Of a stretch of 64,000 nt of DNA, positions 1 to 12,368 are shown one piece after another. The position numbers were made by a program, and so were the translations under genes. The stretch is from assembly GCA_029931535.1 (NCBI GenBank), contig JAQPZY010001695.1:6058501-6122500 (forward strand), read 5' to 3'. How positions within the stretch are numbered: position 1 is the stretch's first letter; every line of letters starts with the position of its first letter. The notes beneath the pieces were generated by a model that did not search any database, was not told the origin of the DNA, and was given only the letters and a program-made list of their open reading frames with translations. The stretch is from Margaritifera margaritifera (Eukaryota > Mollusca > Bivalvia > Unionida > Margaritiferidae).

Positions 1-1078
1 TATTAATGGATGAATAGATATTAATGGATGAAGAGCTATTAATGGATGAAGAGCTATTAATGGATGAAGAGCTATTAATGGATGAATAGATATTAATGGA
101 TGAATAGATATTAATGGATGAATAGATATTAATGGATGAATAGATATTAATGGATGAAGAGCTATTAATGGATGAAGAGCTATTAATGGATGAATAGATA
201 TTAATGGATGAATAGATATTAATGGATGAATAGATATTAATGGATGAATAGATATTAATGGATGAAGAGCTATTAATGGATGAATAGATATTAATGGATG
301 AATAGATATTAATGGATGAAGAGCTATTAATGGATGAATAGATATTAATGGATGAATAGATATTAATGGATGAAGAGCTATTAATGGATGAAGAGCTATT
401 AATGGATGAATAGATATTAATGGATGAATAGATATTAATGGATGAATAGATATTAATGGATGAATAGATATTAATGGATGAATAGATATTAATGGATGAA
501 GAGCTATTAATGGATGAAGAGCTATTAATGGATGAATAGATATTAATGGATGAATAGATATTAATGGATGAATAGATATTAATGGATGAATAGATATTAA
601 TGGATGAAGAGCTATTAATGGATGAATAGATATTAATGGATGAATAGATATTAATGGATGAATAGATATTAATGGATGAATAGATATTAATGGATGAAGA
701 GCTATTAATGGATGAAGAGCTATTAATGGATGAAGAGCTATTAATGGATGAAGAGCTATTAATGGATGAAGAGCTATTAATGGATGAATAGATATTAATG
801 GATGAATAGATATTAATGGATGAATAGATATTAATGGATGAATAGATATTAATGGATGAAGAGCTATTAATGGATGAAGAGCTATTAATGGATGAAGAGC
901 TATTAATGGATGAATAGATATTAATGGATGAATAGATATTAATGGATGAATAGATATTAATGGATGAAGAGATATTAATGGATGAATAGATATTAATGGA
1001 TGAATAGATATTAATGGATGAATAGATATTAATGGATGAATAGATATTAATGGATGAATAGATATTAATGGATGAATA
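1..1078. repeat. 18-bp minisatellite, two unit variants
   Basis: About 60 tandem 18-bp units built on TATTAATGGATGAA followed by either TAGA (variant A) or GAGC (variant B). The order begins A-B-B-B-A-A-A-A-B-B-A and stays irregular, with runs of up to five B units; one unit near 970 ends GAGA. The array is cut by the window start, so its true length is unknown. No reading frame gives a gene. Confidence 0.97.
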
Positions 1079-1384
1079 AATACTTTCCGTAGTTTAAAGC
1101 AAAGCTACAATATCGAGCCATATATACATGTAGTTCTGGACGACTCATGTCTTATCGTGGTCTACATCAACTTTTTAATTCCCTAAAATTCAAAATTAAG
1201 CCTCTTCGTATATTAATTATTATTATTTTTTTGTTTTGGTTTGTTCATTTTTTATCGAGCAGCCAGTCAGAAGCTTGGAAGCCTGAGTTCTTACATTGCT
1301 GACTTGTTTTTTTAAACTAATCCACTGAAATTTAATTATGCCCCAACTATTATAAACGAAGCTTCCATATGGCTTAAACTTTTA

Positions 1385-1436
<52 letters not shown>

Positions 1437-2739
1437 GGTTTACAAGTTCCGCTAACCTATACGACGCCATCTAGACGGCTCGTATGTTGCCGTAATATTA
1501 ACACCCAATGGTTTGATGCGTGGATACAGCACGGACCGAAGTATACACAGAACTGATGGAACATACCGGTTATGCACTAATGTAAATATATATGTCAACA
1601 AAACATGGTCAAGGCAAAAATAGGGGTGCTCGACTGGCATACATTCTAATCTAAAACCATGCAGAGATTTTATGATGCATGTATATACAGTGTGGAGACC
1701 GATTAAGCTATCATAGAGCGCACTAATAACCTATAATGCAACCGTGTTCTACGTGATTGATATTTTTTGTTTACATTTTGTCTATAATCGTAGTATATAT
1801 ATATGAAAACTTTGACTCATCCATATTATTAAACAGTATGCAATAATGTATGCATAGGACTGTGGGTGTATTTTCAACGTGGTCTTTCTTTTGGGTAAAA
1901 TTATATTTAATCTGGAAAGAAAAAAATAGACCATGTTGTAACTGAAATTGTAGTAGCTCAAAACGAGAACTTGAAAGAACTTTCAAAATGTATATCTTTC
2001 AAATTAAGCAATGATGAAGATACGTTTTCTCCCTTGATAGACTATTTTAACACAGTTTCGAATGCATGCAGATTATAATGAAATACAGAACAATCTCACC
2101 GCCTTGAACACCCGTGAGAGCTTGAACACCAAAGATTTTTCAGATTGGTGTTTAAAGGCTCAATGTCTGTAATTTTCGAAAATTACAGTATGCAATTTTA
2201 ACACTCAGAATTGTTTATTTCCTGTTAAAAAAATCTTTCCCTGAGACATATTATACAGCATACGTTGATGTAATGATAGCATTAACTGCGTCCGAATATT
2301 CCTCGCCTACACGGTATCGCGGTCACTCGCCATATTGATATTTCCGCCTTCGACAAATCGATGTGTTCCGAACGAGAATTCGTTTGTTTCCGGATAAAAA
2401 ATTATTCAAATGATTAACCTCTTTAACTCGAACTACTGATATCTCGAACTGATTCATACTGACCCATGAAGGTCATAACTATCCAAACTGTATAAAGCAG
2501 TCTATTTTTAAAGATGGCTTTCTCTCTCGAAGAAACGTTGTAGCCTTTTTTTTAGGTAGGCTTACTTTCAAGGCAGCTTAGTTTGAAATTTTAGGATATT
2601 TGATGAAGCTGCAATTGTGATCTATGTGCCACACTAAGACATACCTTATATCATCATCGACTTAGGGGTGGTAGACTAATTTCTCTGAAGACTCTCTTGT
2701 TTTGAGCCAAAGGTAATAAGGGTGGCTAATTGTCTAATC
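1079..2739. other. AT-rich stretch without recognisable gene
   Basis: I see no splice-supported exon or named repeat here apart from a (TA)n run at about 1390-1434. Short open frames at 1452-1640 and 1771-1986 on the - strand lack coding character. Confidence 0.6.
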
Positions 2740-3757
2740 TGTTTGCATGTATATCTATTTTCAAATTTATACTTACCAATAAGAAATAGACATATAAAGT
2801 ATACATAATTAAAGGAGAATGTATCTGAATTGAGAGATAGACATATAAAGTATACATATTAAAAGGAGAATGTATCTGAATTGAGAGATAGACATATAAA
2901 GTATACATATTAAAAGGAGAATGTATCTGAATTGAGAGATAGACATATAAAGTATACATATTAAAAGGAGAATGCGTCTGAATTGAGAGATAGACATATA
3001 AAGTATACATATTAAAAGGAGAATGCATCTGAATTGAGAGATAGACATATAAAGTATACATATTAAAAGGAGAATGCGTCTGAATTGAGAGATAGACATA
3101 TAAAGTATACATATTAAAAGGAGAATGCGTCTGAATTGAGAGATAGACAAATAAAGTATACATATTAAAAGGAGAATGCATCTGAATTGAGAGATAGACA
3201 TATAAAGTATACATATACAAAGAAGAATGCGTCTGAATTGAGAGATAGACATATAAAGTATACATATTAAAAGGAGAATGCATCTGAACTGAGAGATAGA
3301 CATATAAAGTATACATATTAAAAGGAGAATGCGTCTGAATTTAGAGATAGACATATAAAGTATACATATTAAAAGGAGAATGCGTCTGAATTGAGAGATA
3401 GACATATAAAGTATACATATTAAAAGGAGAATGTATCTGAATTGAGAGATAGACATATAAAGTATACATATTAAAAGGAGAATGCATCTGAATTGAGAGA
3501 TAGACATATAAAGTATACATATTAAAAGGAGAATGTATCTGAATTGAGAGATAGACATATAAAGTATACATATTAAAAGGAGAATGCGTCTGAATTGAGA
3601 GATAGACATAAAGTATACATATTAAAAGGAGAATGCATCTGAATTGAGAGATAGACATATAAAGTATACATATTAAAAGGAGAATGCATCTGAATTGAGA
3701 GATAGACATATAAAGTATACATATACAAAGAAGAATGCGTCTGAATTGAGAGATAGA
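2740..3757. repeat. 51-bp minisatellite, about 20 copies
   Basis: Near-identical 51-bp units contain GAGAGATAGACATATAAAG and AAAGGAGAATG, with scattered substitutions (TATCTG/GCATCTG/GCGTCTG). Because 51 is a multiple of three, long ORFs appear on the - strand (up to 266 codons); they are products of the repeat. A single-copy relative of the unit lies at about 19583-19655, beside the same dispersed repeat that follows this array. Confidence 0.97.
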
Positions 3758-3764
3758 GTAATAA

Positions 3765-4325
3765 TTACTCTTAAGAACCTTTATGTTATTCAAATTTTAA
3801 TTTCTTGAAAAGAATGCATAAAACCTTATGAACATCGATAGTTAAAAATACTACAAGAGATATTTTCCTCTATATTGGTGATATTATAGCTTATATAGAA
3901 GTGACATAGATTTGAAATTATCAAAAATTTCGTTTTATTGTCGGTACGTTTAAAAAATTTCATTCCGTCTATATACTTAAATAACTATGACATGAATCAA
4001 AATGTCCACGTACCCATGTATCCAGTGATATAATCAAACAAGTTTACGTACGCATGTATTCAGTGATAAAATCAAACAAATTTGTGTGAATATGTTATGA
4101 AAGACAAGTACCTGTTAAAAAATATTTTGCAACAATATTAAAATTTTAAAAGCTGGATTTGAGAAGAATCTGTTGAATTATGATCGATTACTCTGACCAT
4201 TTTGTAATTTCATAAAATCCATACTTTTATAGACATATCAGGTGAAAGATAAATGTTATGAAGTTTTCAAAACAAAAATACTTCAAAAACCTCAGTTTAA
4301 TCACCTTCTTATCTTAACCTGACAA
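3765..4325 (+). repeat. Dispersed repeat, copy 1 (pair with 19655-20235)
   Basis: This non-coding segment aligns by eye with 19655-20235. Both begin with a version of AAGA[AG]CCTTTATG followed by TTATTCAAATTT and end with a TTATGAAGTTT...ACAAAAATAC block. The two copies are well diverged, so the family is old. No coding region or terminal inverted repeat was seen, so its class is unknown. Confidence 0.75.
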
Positions 4326-4390
4326 AAAATGTGTGCCAAAAGGACCAAATCAAACTCTACCCAGTTCTGTCATTAAAGAATTTATATCTA

Positions 4391-4595
4391 CAGTCAGAGG
4401 CGGCGCGAGGGGGAGAGGCAGAGGGGGGAGGAATTTGCCCCTTGGCCCCGGGAGAGTGGGGGGGGGGGGCGTTTTGGGGAATTTTTACTTGACACCTAAA
4501 CCACCTCAACCACCCCTATATAAGTCATGGTTTCAGGGCTTAGATGGGGGGGTTGGAGGTTGGCAACTGACATAAAACTGTTATATCCCCCTCGC
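4391..4595 (+). mobile_element. Truncated hAT-type MITE
   Basis: The segment opens with a GGCGGCGCGAGGG-like terminus and poly-G runs and contains TTTCAGGGC...GGCAACTGACATAAAA, the same internal block as the complete MITE at 34460-34676. The right end is missing and the sequence passes into the adjacent 44-bp minisatellite. A perfect target duplication is not visible, consistent with truncation. Confidence 0.65.
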
Positions 4596-4616
4596 TTTTT
4601 TTTTTTGTTGTTGGTG

Positions 4617-5578
4617 CCGTTAATAAGTCCAACACAGACTGGCCACACCAATCTCTTCTGCCGTTACTCAGTCCAACACAGACTGGCCTATCAATCTCTT
4701 CTGCCGTTGCTCGGTCCAACACAGACTAGCCATATCAATCTCTTCTGTCGTTACACAGTCCAACACAGACTGATAATATCAATCTCTTCTGTCGTTACTC
4801 AGTCCAACAGACTGGCCATATCAATCTCTTCTGTCGTTACGCAGTCCAGCACAGACTGGCCATATCAATCTCTTCTGTCGTTACACAGTCCAACACAGAC
4901 TGGCCATATCAATCTCTTCTGTCGTTACTCAGTCCAACACAGACTAGCCATATCAATCTCTTCTGTCGTTACTCAGTCCAATAGACTGGCCATATCAATC
5001 TCTTCTGTCGTTACGCAGTCCAACACAGACTAGCCATATCAATCTCTTCTGTCGTTACTCAGTCCAACACGGACTAGCCAAATCAATCTCTTCTGTCGTT
5101 ACTCAGTCCAACACAGACTAGCCATATCAATCTCTTCTGTCGTTACTCAGTCCAACACAGACTAGCCAAATCAATATCTTCTGTCGTTACTCAGTCCAAA
5201 ACAGACTAGCCATATCAATCTCTTCTGTCGTTACTCAGTCCAACACAGACTAGCCATATCAATCTCTTCTGTCGTTACTCAGTCCAACACAGACTGGCCA
5301 TATCAATCTCTTCTGCCGTTACTCAGTCCAACACAGACTGGCCATATCAATCTCTTCTGCCGTTACTCAGTCCAACACAGACTGGCCATATCAATCTCTT
5401 CTGCCGTTACTCAGTCCAACACAGACTGGCCTATCAATCTCTTCTGCCGTTGCTCGGTCCAACACAGACTAGACATATCAATCTCTTCCGTCGTTACTCA
5501 GTCCAACACAGACTGACCATATCAATCTCTTCTGTCGTTACTCAGTCCAACACAGACTGGCCATATCAATCTCTTCTA
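4617..5578. repeat. 44-bp minisatellite, about 21 copies
   Basis: Tandem ~44-bp units contain CAGTCCAACACAGACTGGCC and ATCAATCTCTTCTGTCGTT. Some units have small deletions (for example CAACAGACTGG), so the phase slips. The ORF across part of the array (4527-5033) is a repeat product. Confidence 0.96.
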
Positions 5579-6246
5579 CTAACAATATTCGGCGTCGTTT
5601 TACTCTGATCGATCTAGCCACATGTACAGCTTCTGTAGTCCAATTTCGAGTCGGAAAAGCAGGTGTTGTAATTTTTAAACTTTTTTTTTCAATATCATTG
5701 TCTCATTATTATTTCTGAAGGATATATCAATTCTAGATCAAAGTAGAATAGAGGACAATTTCATTATAGTTTTTTTGTTGTTGTTTTTTTTTTTTTGGTC
5801 TCCATTAATCTAATGGATAAGAGTGGATTTTATTTTTTGACCTGTTCACATTTGTATCATTGTGCAAGCTATCTGCAGAACACAATCCATACGCTGTGTA
5901 TTGCCATTACCATATCCGTCTCAGCTTCTGTTCTTTGAAAACTGAAATGTTTTCGTGCGATCTTACGGTAAGGAAATTTCCAATGGGTGTTTTGCTGCTT
6001 GAAAGTTTCATCAGTATTTCACAATAGGCCATTTTGACTTTGACCTCCATTTTTCGTTAAGGAATGTAAGATAAAGATCACTTCCTTATGCTTTCGTGAT
6101 GGCTAGGAAAATTCAGACACTGCAAAGACGCGTGTCTGACGCAAAATTCTATTAGGATATGCCGATAATACTGACTTTTATGTCGTCTGGGATTTTATTT
6201 CATGAAGATTTTACTATTGGTATATACGATAATGAATAAAGTGTAT
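5579..6246. other. Unannotated spacer
   Basis: AT-rich sequence with poly-T runs near 5765-5800; I see no exon, RNA gene or named repeat. Confidence 0.5.
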
Positions 6247-6254
6247 GACTTGAA

Positions 6255-6415
6255 CAGTGGCGTACTAAGGGTAAATGGCGCCCGGCGCGACGATGATGGC
6301 CTAAAGGGCCAGAATACGAGGCCCGAATTTGTATCATCTGTTTTGGCGCCCCAAGACCTCTGGCGCCCGGGGCAACCGCCCCGTTCGCACCCCACCCCCC
6401 ATTAGTACGCTACTG
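6255..6415. mobile_element. hAT-type MITE with perfect 8-bp TSD
   Basis: This 161-bp GC-rich insertion starts CAGTGGCGTACTA and ends TAGTACGCTACTG, so its termini are inverted repeats differing at one position in 13. It is flanked by the direct repeat GACTTGAA at 6247-6254 and 6416-6423. CAGTGGCG-type ends with 8-bp target duplications are typical of hAT-superfamily transposons. It has no coding capacity. A relative in opposite orientation lies at 41497-41661. Confidence 0.93.
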
Positions 6416-6423
6416 GACTTGAA

Positions 6424-7984
6424 CCATTGCGGTATTTATTTTGTAAAGAAAGCCTTCATAATCATTGTTTATAATGGCTTGCAAGACTAAACATTTATCG
6501 CAGTGTCATTTAAGGTTATGAAAGCTTATTCTCCATATCTTGTTTTGAAGAAGTTGTCTCCTATATTGAAAATAGATATTAAATTTTTAAACTCTTAACA
6601 ACACAAAAAAAAAAGTTTTCTTACGTAACTGTTAATCAATATGATAGGCACACTTCAGTCCTATCTTTAGGTTCCTGTGTGCTTTATTTCTTTTCAGATC
6701 TTCAAAGAAGAATATTAAGCCAAAAAATAATGCTATACCCTTTGATATTTACTAATTATTTTATCGGAATGTATGCAAGAATTGTATCTGGCTTTTCTTA
6801 CAAGAAATTGGTCTGACAAATATTCGAATTTTTTATCGGATGATATCCACCTAACAAATGTTTTTATCGCAACATTCACATCTCCAAAAGTGAAGAGTTA
6901 TAAACATTCACATCTCCAAAACTGAAGAGTTATAAACATTCACATCTCCAAAACCGAAGGGGTAAATTATTGCTATGCAGTTTTTCAGAAATTCTTGTAT
7001 ATCTATCTATCTCTCTATCTGTCTATTTGTTCTATTTCATGGTACATAACAGCATTTAAGGTATATGATCAATAGTCTTAATCATTTGTTACACAACACC
7101 GTGGTACTACTTTTCCCTACTTCTCTTTGTGACCACGTTTTACTGTCCGACTTTTCAGAGCTGGCAACATTTTTTTAAAATTTATTATTTTCATAAGAAT
7201 TCAAATTAGCTATCAATGTATTAGGTAACAATCAATTCTATATAATTAAGAAGAGGTAGTGACGGTGTGTATTATATTCCAAGCATTTTAAAATTCAAAT
7301 ATTTATACAATCATCCTACTGAAAATGCAGGTGAGCTCTATTATGAAGTGTTGAACATTGACGTTGATTAAATTCACCACATTGTGAAGAGCTAGACAAA
7401 ATCATTTCAAATAGATAAGCCAGTAAAACCCATTCACCTTTTCACTTAACCTCTGTTAGTAGAGATAAATTAATCGTTATTTTCCCTGATCTTGAAATTG
7501 TACTTTAAAAAAAAAAACGTTCAAACGAGAAAGCATTAATTTGCTACTAGTTTTGGCCAGTTATCAACCAACTATCAACAAGGTTTAAGGTAAGCCAACG
7601 ACCTATCTTTTGCCTGTTTATTTATTTATTTATTTATTTATTTAAATGCTTGCTTTGTATACTAGCTCACAAACGATTTCAAAATTACTTGATATCCTTC
7701 GAACAAGCATATAATGACATTTCTGCAAGTATTGACCATCACAACAAGGATAGAAAAGCGAAATGGCCTTGCGGAAGAATTGGACAGCAAAGACAAAACA
7801 GGTACCTCCATTTTCCATTTCTGTTTTCTTTCGTTTCACAAAGATTATAAAATTGTTGATGCTTATAATAGAACAAAAAAGAAATTCAACTTATGGGACT
7901 ACAAAATCGTAGCAAGTGTAGATAAAAGTCCAAAATATTATGTTCTGGTTTTTCTTAGCGGTGAACCGACATTTATTCTGCTGG
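6424..7984. other. Spacer with a 32-bp x3 repeat
   Basis: At about 6868-6960 a ~32-bp unit (ACATTCACATCTCCAAAA...) occurs three times. A (TTTA)n run lies at about 7615-7645. The open frame starting at 7714 (152 codons) has no splice context or recognisable domain and its 3' part lies in a decayed duplication, so I do not call it a gene. Confidence 0.5.
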
Positions 7985-8335
7985 GTTTTATAATTCGGAA
8001 ATTAAAAGTACTTTCTTTTCATAACAATCACACCTTCAAATCTAAATCCCAGTTTGATCAAACAAAAAACGCACCTTTTTGTTTCTATTTTCATTTTGGT
8101 TGTTTGTTTGGGTTGGACTACTTCAGTCTTCCTTCAAATTTAATCTTTGTTATTATAACATCATTTTTTTAATCCTTCAATCGGTCTGGAAATTAAATGT
8201 ACTTTGATTTTGTAAGAGTCACATCTGCAAATCTAATTGATAAAACAAAAGGCACCATTTGTTTTTCTTTTAGCTTGTCTGGTTGGGTTCTACCGCTTCA
8301 ATCTTCTTCAAAGTTTAATTGTCACTATACAAGTT
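7985..8335. repeat. Decayed ~185-bp tandem duplication
   Basis: Two diverged direct copies (about 7985-8165 and 8172-8335) share GGAAATTAAA-GTACTTT, CAAATCTAA and the block ACAAAA...GCACC-TTTGTTT...TTGGGTT-TAC. The divergence suggests an old event. Confidence 0.65.
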
Positions 8336-9775
8336 TTTGTTAATCTTCAACAGGATCTGAAGAATACTTTTTCCCATGTATTATACTGTAATAAAGAACG
8401 ATTAACTTGTCAACAGCAGTGAATCAAAGTGGCAATAAAAGGAATTAGATGTAATACTCTCTAATAAATGATTAATGTTATGTCGTTTGCATAACGAAAA
8501 CCAACATCAAGTCTCATCAAAAACCATGATGCTGACTTAAGGTAGATGATTTATCTATCTATCTATTCATTATTGTACAGAAATCATTTGCAAATCAGGT
8601 AATTTACGTCAGCACAAGTTGGATGAAATTGAGAAAACTGGAACACCTGGAGAAAACATCTAGTCACTATTCTTACAATTAATTGCATATGTTAGATCAA
8701 TGGATCTAGGTTTTACCACAGAAATGCAGAGACCGTGTTACCGCTGCGATATCCTGCGCTCATAAGTTTGTTACGTATTGCATTTTATAACGTCATCTAT
8801 ATTCAGATGCGTGGAGGATTTCACAAGAGAACTAATTTGATATATGTATGTGTTTCTGTTTTTGTTGTTGTTTTGCAATCTTGTTGTGGGGGGGGGGTAG
8901 GGGGGTAGTGGGACGGGGGTTTGCACAAAGTTAGTTATATAACAAATCCCCCCAATATATTCGTATTTCGTTTCTTATTCAGTTTTATGCATTACCTCTT
9001 TATCAAGCACGGTAGGCCGGTGATTTATGATCATATTTACATCAGTAATCCCAAACAAGGTATTTAAACTTACAATGAAAATTTTCCAATCGGTTGCGTC
9101 CATATTAAACCGCGGAGTAAATGATTACATTATCTATAGTAGGAAAATAGAGCCAGATATTTCTACCTGAATTTAAAGTACCCCACACCAGGGATGTTAG
9201 ATCTTAAGTAGAGATACATTTATATTAGAATTTGATAATAAAACGTTTAATGTATAGCACCAAAAGGATAGAGCGAATAAAGATAAGATCTGATGGATTT
9301 TAAAAGGTTGGTTAAAGGATAAAGGTTATGGATAGGGAAAATGAAAATGTGATATGTGTAAGACGAGAAGATCGAAACGTGCAGATAACGCATTCGATTA
9401 GCATTAAACATACCTAATTTCAGTTTAAAGGTGTGTTGCTTTTAGTGTCTCTTGTCTTCTCCAGATTTACGGCTAACGCAACCGTTTCGGCTTATTTTGT
9501 TTGCATCCCTGTATAAATTTCAATGAAATGCCGTTGGCTTAGTATAACCAAAACGACAAATTTCAGATGTGCTCAGATAGTGAAAAGCTTTATAACTGGA
9601 AGGTTTAAATCAGTAAAATCTTTCTACGCTGAAATATTTGTGTAAGTTTTGCTTTTGTTTCTGGCGAGCCCACGGCTCGATATAGATATCTAGTGCACCA
9701 CGCTCTTCCCGAGACGCTATCAAATATTCAGCTTTACGTGAATATTAGATGAAAAACTTTAATCAACTATTGCAG
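8336..9775. other. Upstream flank of gene 1; G-run cluster
   Basis: No gene is visible. A run of G tracts at about 8887-8922 has at least four runs of three or more Gs and could form a G-quadruplex. A possible splice acceptor (AACTATTGCAG) ends at 9775, 39 nt before the gene 1 start codon. Confidence 0.5.
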
Positions 9776-9814
9776 TAAGGACGATTTCATCACAGAAAGG
9801 ATTCACAGACAGAA

Positions 9815-9887
9815 ATGAGCAGCTCCAACTACAACAACTCTTCCGTCATTAGTGTAGGTACGGTAGTGACTGTAAACGATGGGGACG
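9815..9887 (+). CDS. Gene 1 coding exon 1 (N-terminus)
   Basis: The 73-nt exon runs from ATG to a consensus donor (GACG|GTAAGT), phase 1. It encodes [11 protein letters not shown]... with two overlapping sequons. A possible acceptor at 9774-9775 suggests the exon continues 39 nt into 5'UTR and that a non-coding exon lies upstream. Confidence 0.75.
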
Positions 9888-11711
9888 GTAAGTAATTCAA
9901 ATCCAATTCTAGTCCTTTGTTTGTTTGTCAGAAATAATTGCTCAGTTACAGAGATTTTAATCAAATGGTGCAGCAGCATTTCAAGTATATCAACTGTACA
10001 TAATAATATTTTGCCCAAAAAACATTGTTTAAGAAAAAATACAATTATTTCTCAGAGATATTTTTGACTGTGAGTGAAAAGTTCACTCAAATTTGATTTA
10101 AAAAAGTTATGCAGTTATTGCAAATTGAATTTGTACATATTATAGTGAGCAAAGGGCCCAGTTCGCGAAGCGAGCTATTTTGATAATGCGTATATGTAAA
10201 TCAATGTATTAAAAGCCGATACACATAGCAGTTTCAATACACACTCCTCTCAGCTCATACTCTTTCAGAATATATTGTTGCAGTAACGATGTTTTGACCC
10301 TTAGGTCATCTAAGCCTTAGTTCATTGTCACCGTGGATTAGCTGACTAAAACCAACAGTACCGAAAGTGCTTATAGTCGCCGCCATTATCTTCCGTGTTT
10401 TGCGCATGTTTAGTTATAGAAAACAACGAAGAAATACGAGTGATTGTTCGTAACGTTCATTATAGATTATTTCCTTGCTCATGAGACTTATCGTTCGCTT
10501 ATAAACAAATCTCCTAGAAGTTTTACGTTTATTCTTAATTCAACAGCAATGTCAATAAATATGCTTTGCAACGCAGGAACACTACTTTACAGAGAACACG
10601 TTTGAGACACAATGCGTCAGATCTCCATGACGTCAGGCGACATAATTCAGCACACACACACACACAGACACACACGCGCACAAGTCCAGGAAGCTTCGTA
10701 CGCTTTTAGGTTTTACCTATTTTCATAATGTAATGCAAACTGTCTAGATGCCTTACCATTTGGGCGGCACACGTCATCTTTTGCAAGCTAAGAACAACAA
10801 CCTGTGTCACTACGTAACTGTTCACACATTGCCCCAGATCAATCGCTTTTAGCGATGCTCTGACCAGGAATACGTTTTACTTTCATCACTGGTCATCCGT
10901 TTTGAAAACCGTGTCTTTGATTTTCTTATGTCATCGTTCCAACCAAAGTGCACAAAGATTTACAGTCTCTTCAGTAAAAACAAGACGAACAGAGAGGGTG
11001 GCCATATTTAGCTGCAGTTTAAAGGTTATGTTCCACAGTAAAAAAAAATTTTTTTTTAAAAATCACTTTTAAGACACGTATGTCGTTTGCTAGAGGCACA
11101 ATCTTTGAAACTGGGACTTTTTTTCATCTTATAGGACTTTTTTTCATCTTATAGGACTTTTTTTCATCTTATAGGATCCAAAATAAAATTCTCTAAGAAG
11201 CAGGCAATTTTATCGTATTTTTAAGTCCGGCTTACTCTGCACCCTTTTCAATGCAGTTTGTAAACTTGCGAGCTTGCTTTACAAATAGCAGCAATTTGGT
11301 ATTTTTTGGCATCTCCCTGTTCTGCCTGTTCTGTCAAAGGAATTTTTCTACACCTACACTCGTATGGATATTTATGTACCTTTTTTCTCTACACAAAATG
11401 TGAAGAAAATCTGATTAATCATTTATAATTTCATCTCAAAATGTTTTCACACCATTTCGCTCAGAGCGCACAGTTTGGCAATTAAACCCTGTGGAATCAT
11501 GCTGGGCAAGATACCCGCAGCATCTGGTATACATTGAATGCTTAAACAAAACTTATTCACGCCACATTAGCATTCCCGAATTAATTTTTAAAATAAATTA
11601 TGATCCCATAGGTCACAAGTTCGCAAAGACAGACTTAAAATAAACAACATACGTAAGGATATGCATTCTTGGAAAGAATAATACAGACTGAGACCGGCCT
11701 ATATATATATA

Positions 11712-11781
<70 letters not shown>

Positions 11782-11928
11782 CATCATCATCATCGTCGTC
11801 TTAAATGTTACTGTTGATTCCGTTGCTTTTCATTATTAGAATCTAATGATTAATGACTTAAATAAAAGAGTATGTTATTAATTACATTATTTTTGCCATC
11901 ATTACCATTATTATTATTATTATTGCAT

Positions 11929-11987
<59 letters not shown>

Positions 11988-12124
11988 GCAGTACCTTACA
12001 TGATGCAAGTTGCCATCATCATAGCTGTTTGTGTAATCGGTGGCCTTGTCCTACTCGCCTGTATTTTTGCCATATTGTATTGTATCGGGTATGTAATTTC
12101 TTCTATTCATGAACATAACAACAG

Positions 12125-12158
<34 letters not shown>

Positions 12159-12231
12159 TTAATCTAACTGTCTGTCTGTCTGTCTATCTATTCATCCATC
12201 CACCCACCCACCATTCATCCATTCATATGAG

Positions 12232-12267
<36 letters not shown>

Positions 12268-12284
12268 AATCAATCAATCAATCA

Positions 12285-12368
<84 letters not shown>

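Noticed and set aside
2726..3793. 196-, 266- and 150-codon ORFs on the - strand
   Set aside because: They are frames through the 51-bp minisatellite.
7714..8172. 152-codon ORF
   Set aside because: No domain or splice support, and its second half lies in a decayed non-coding tandem duplication.
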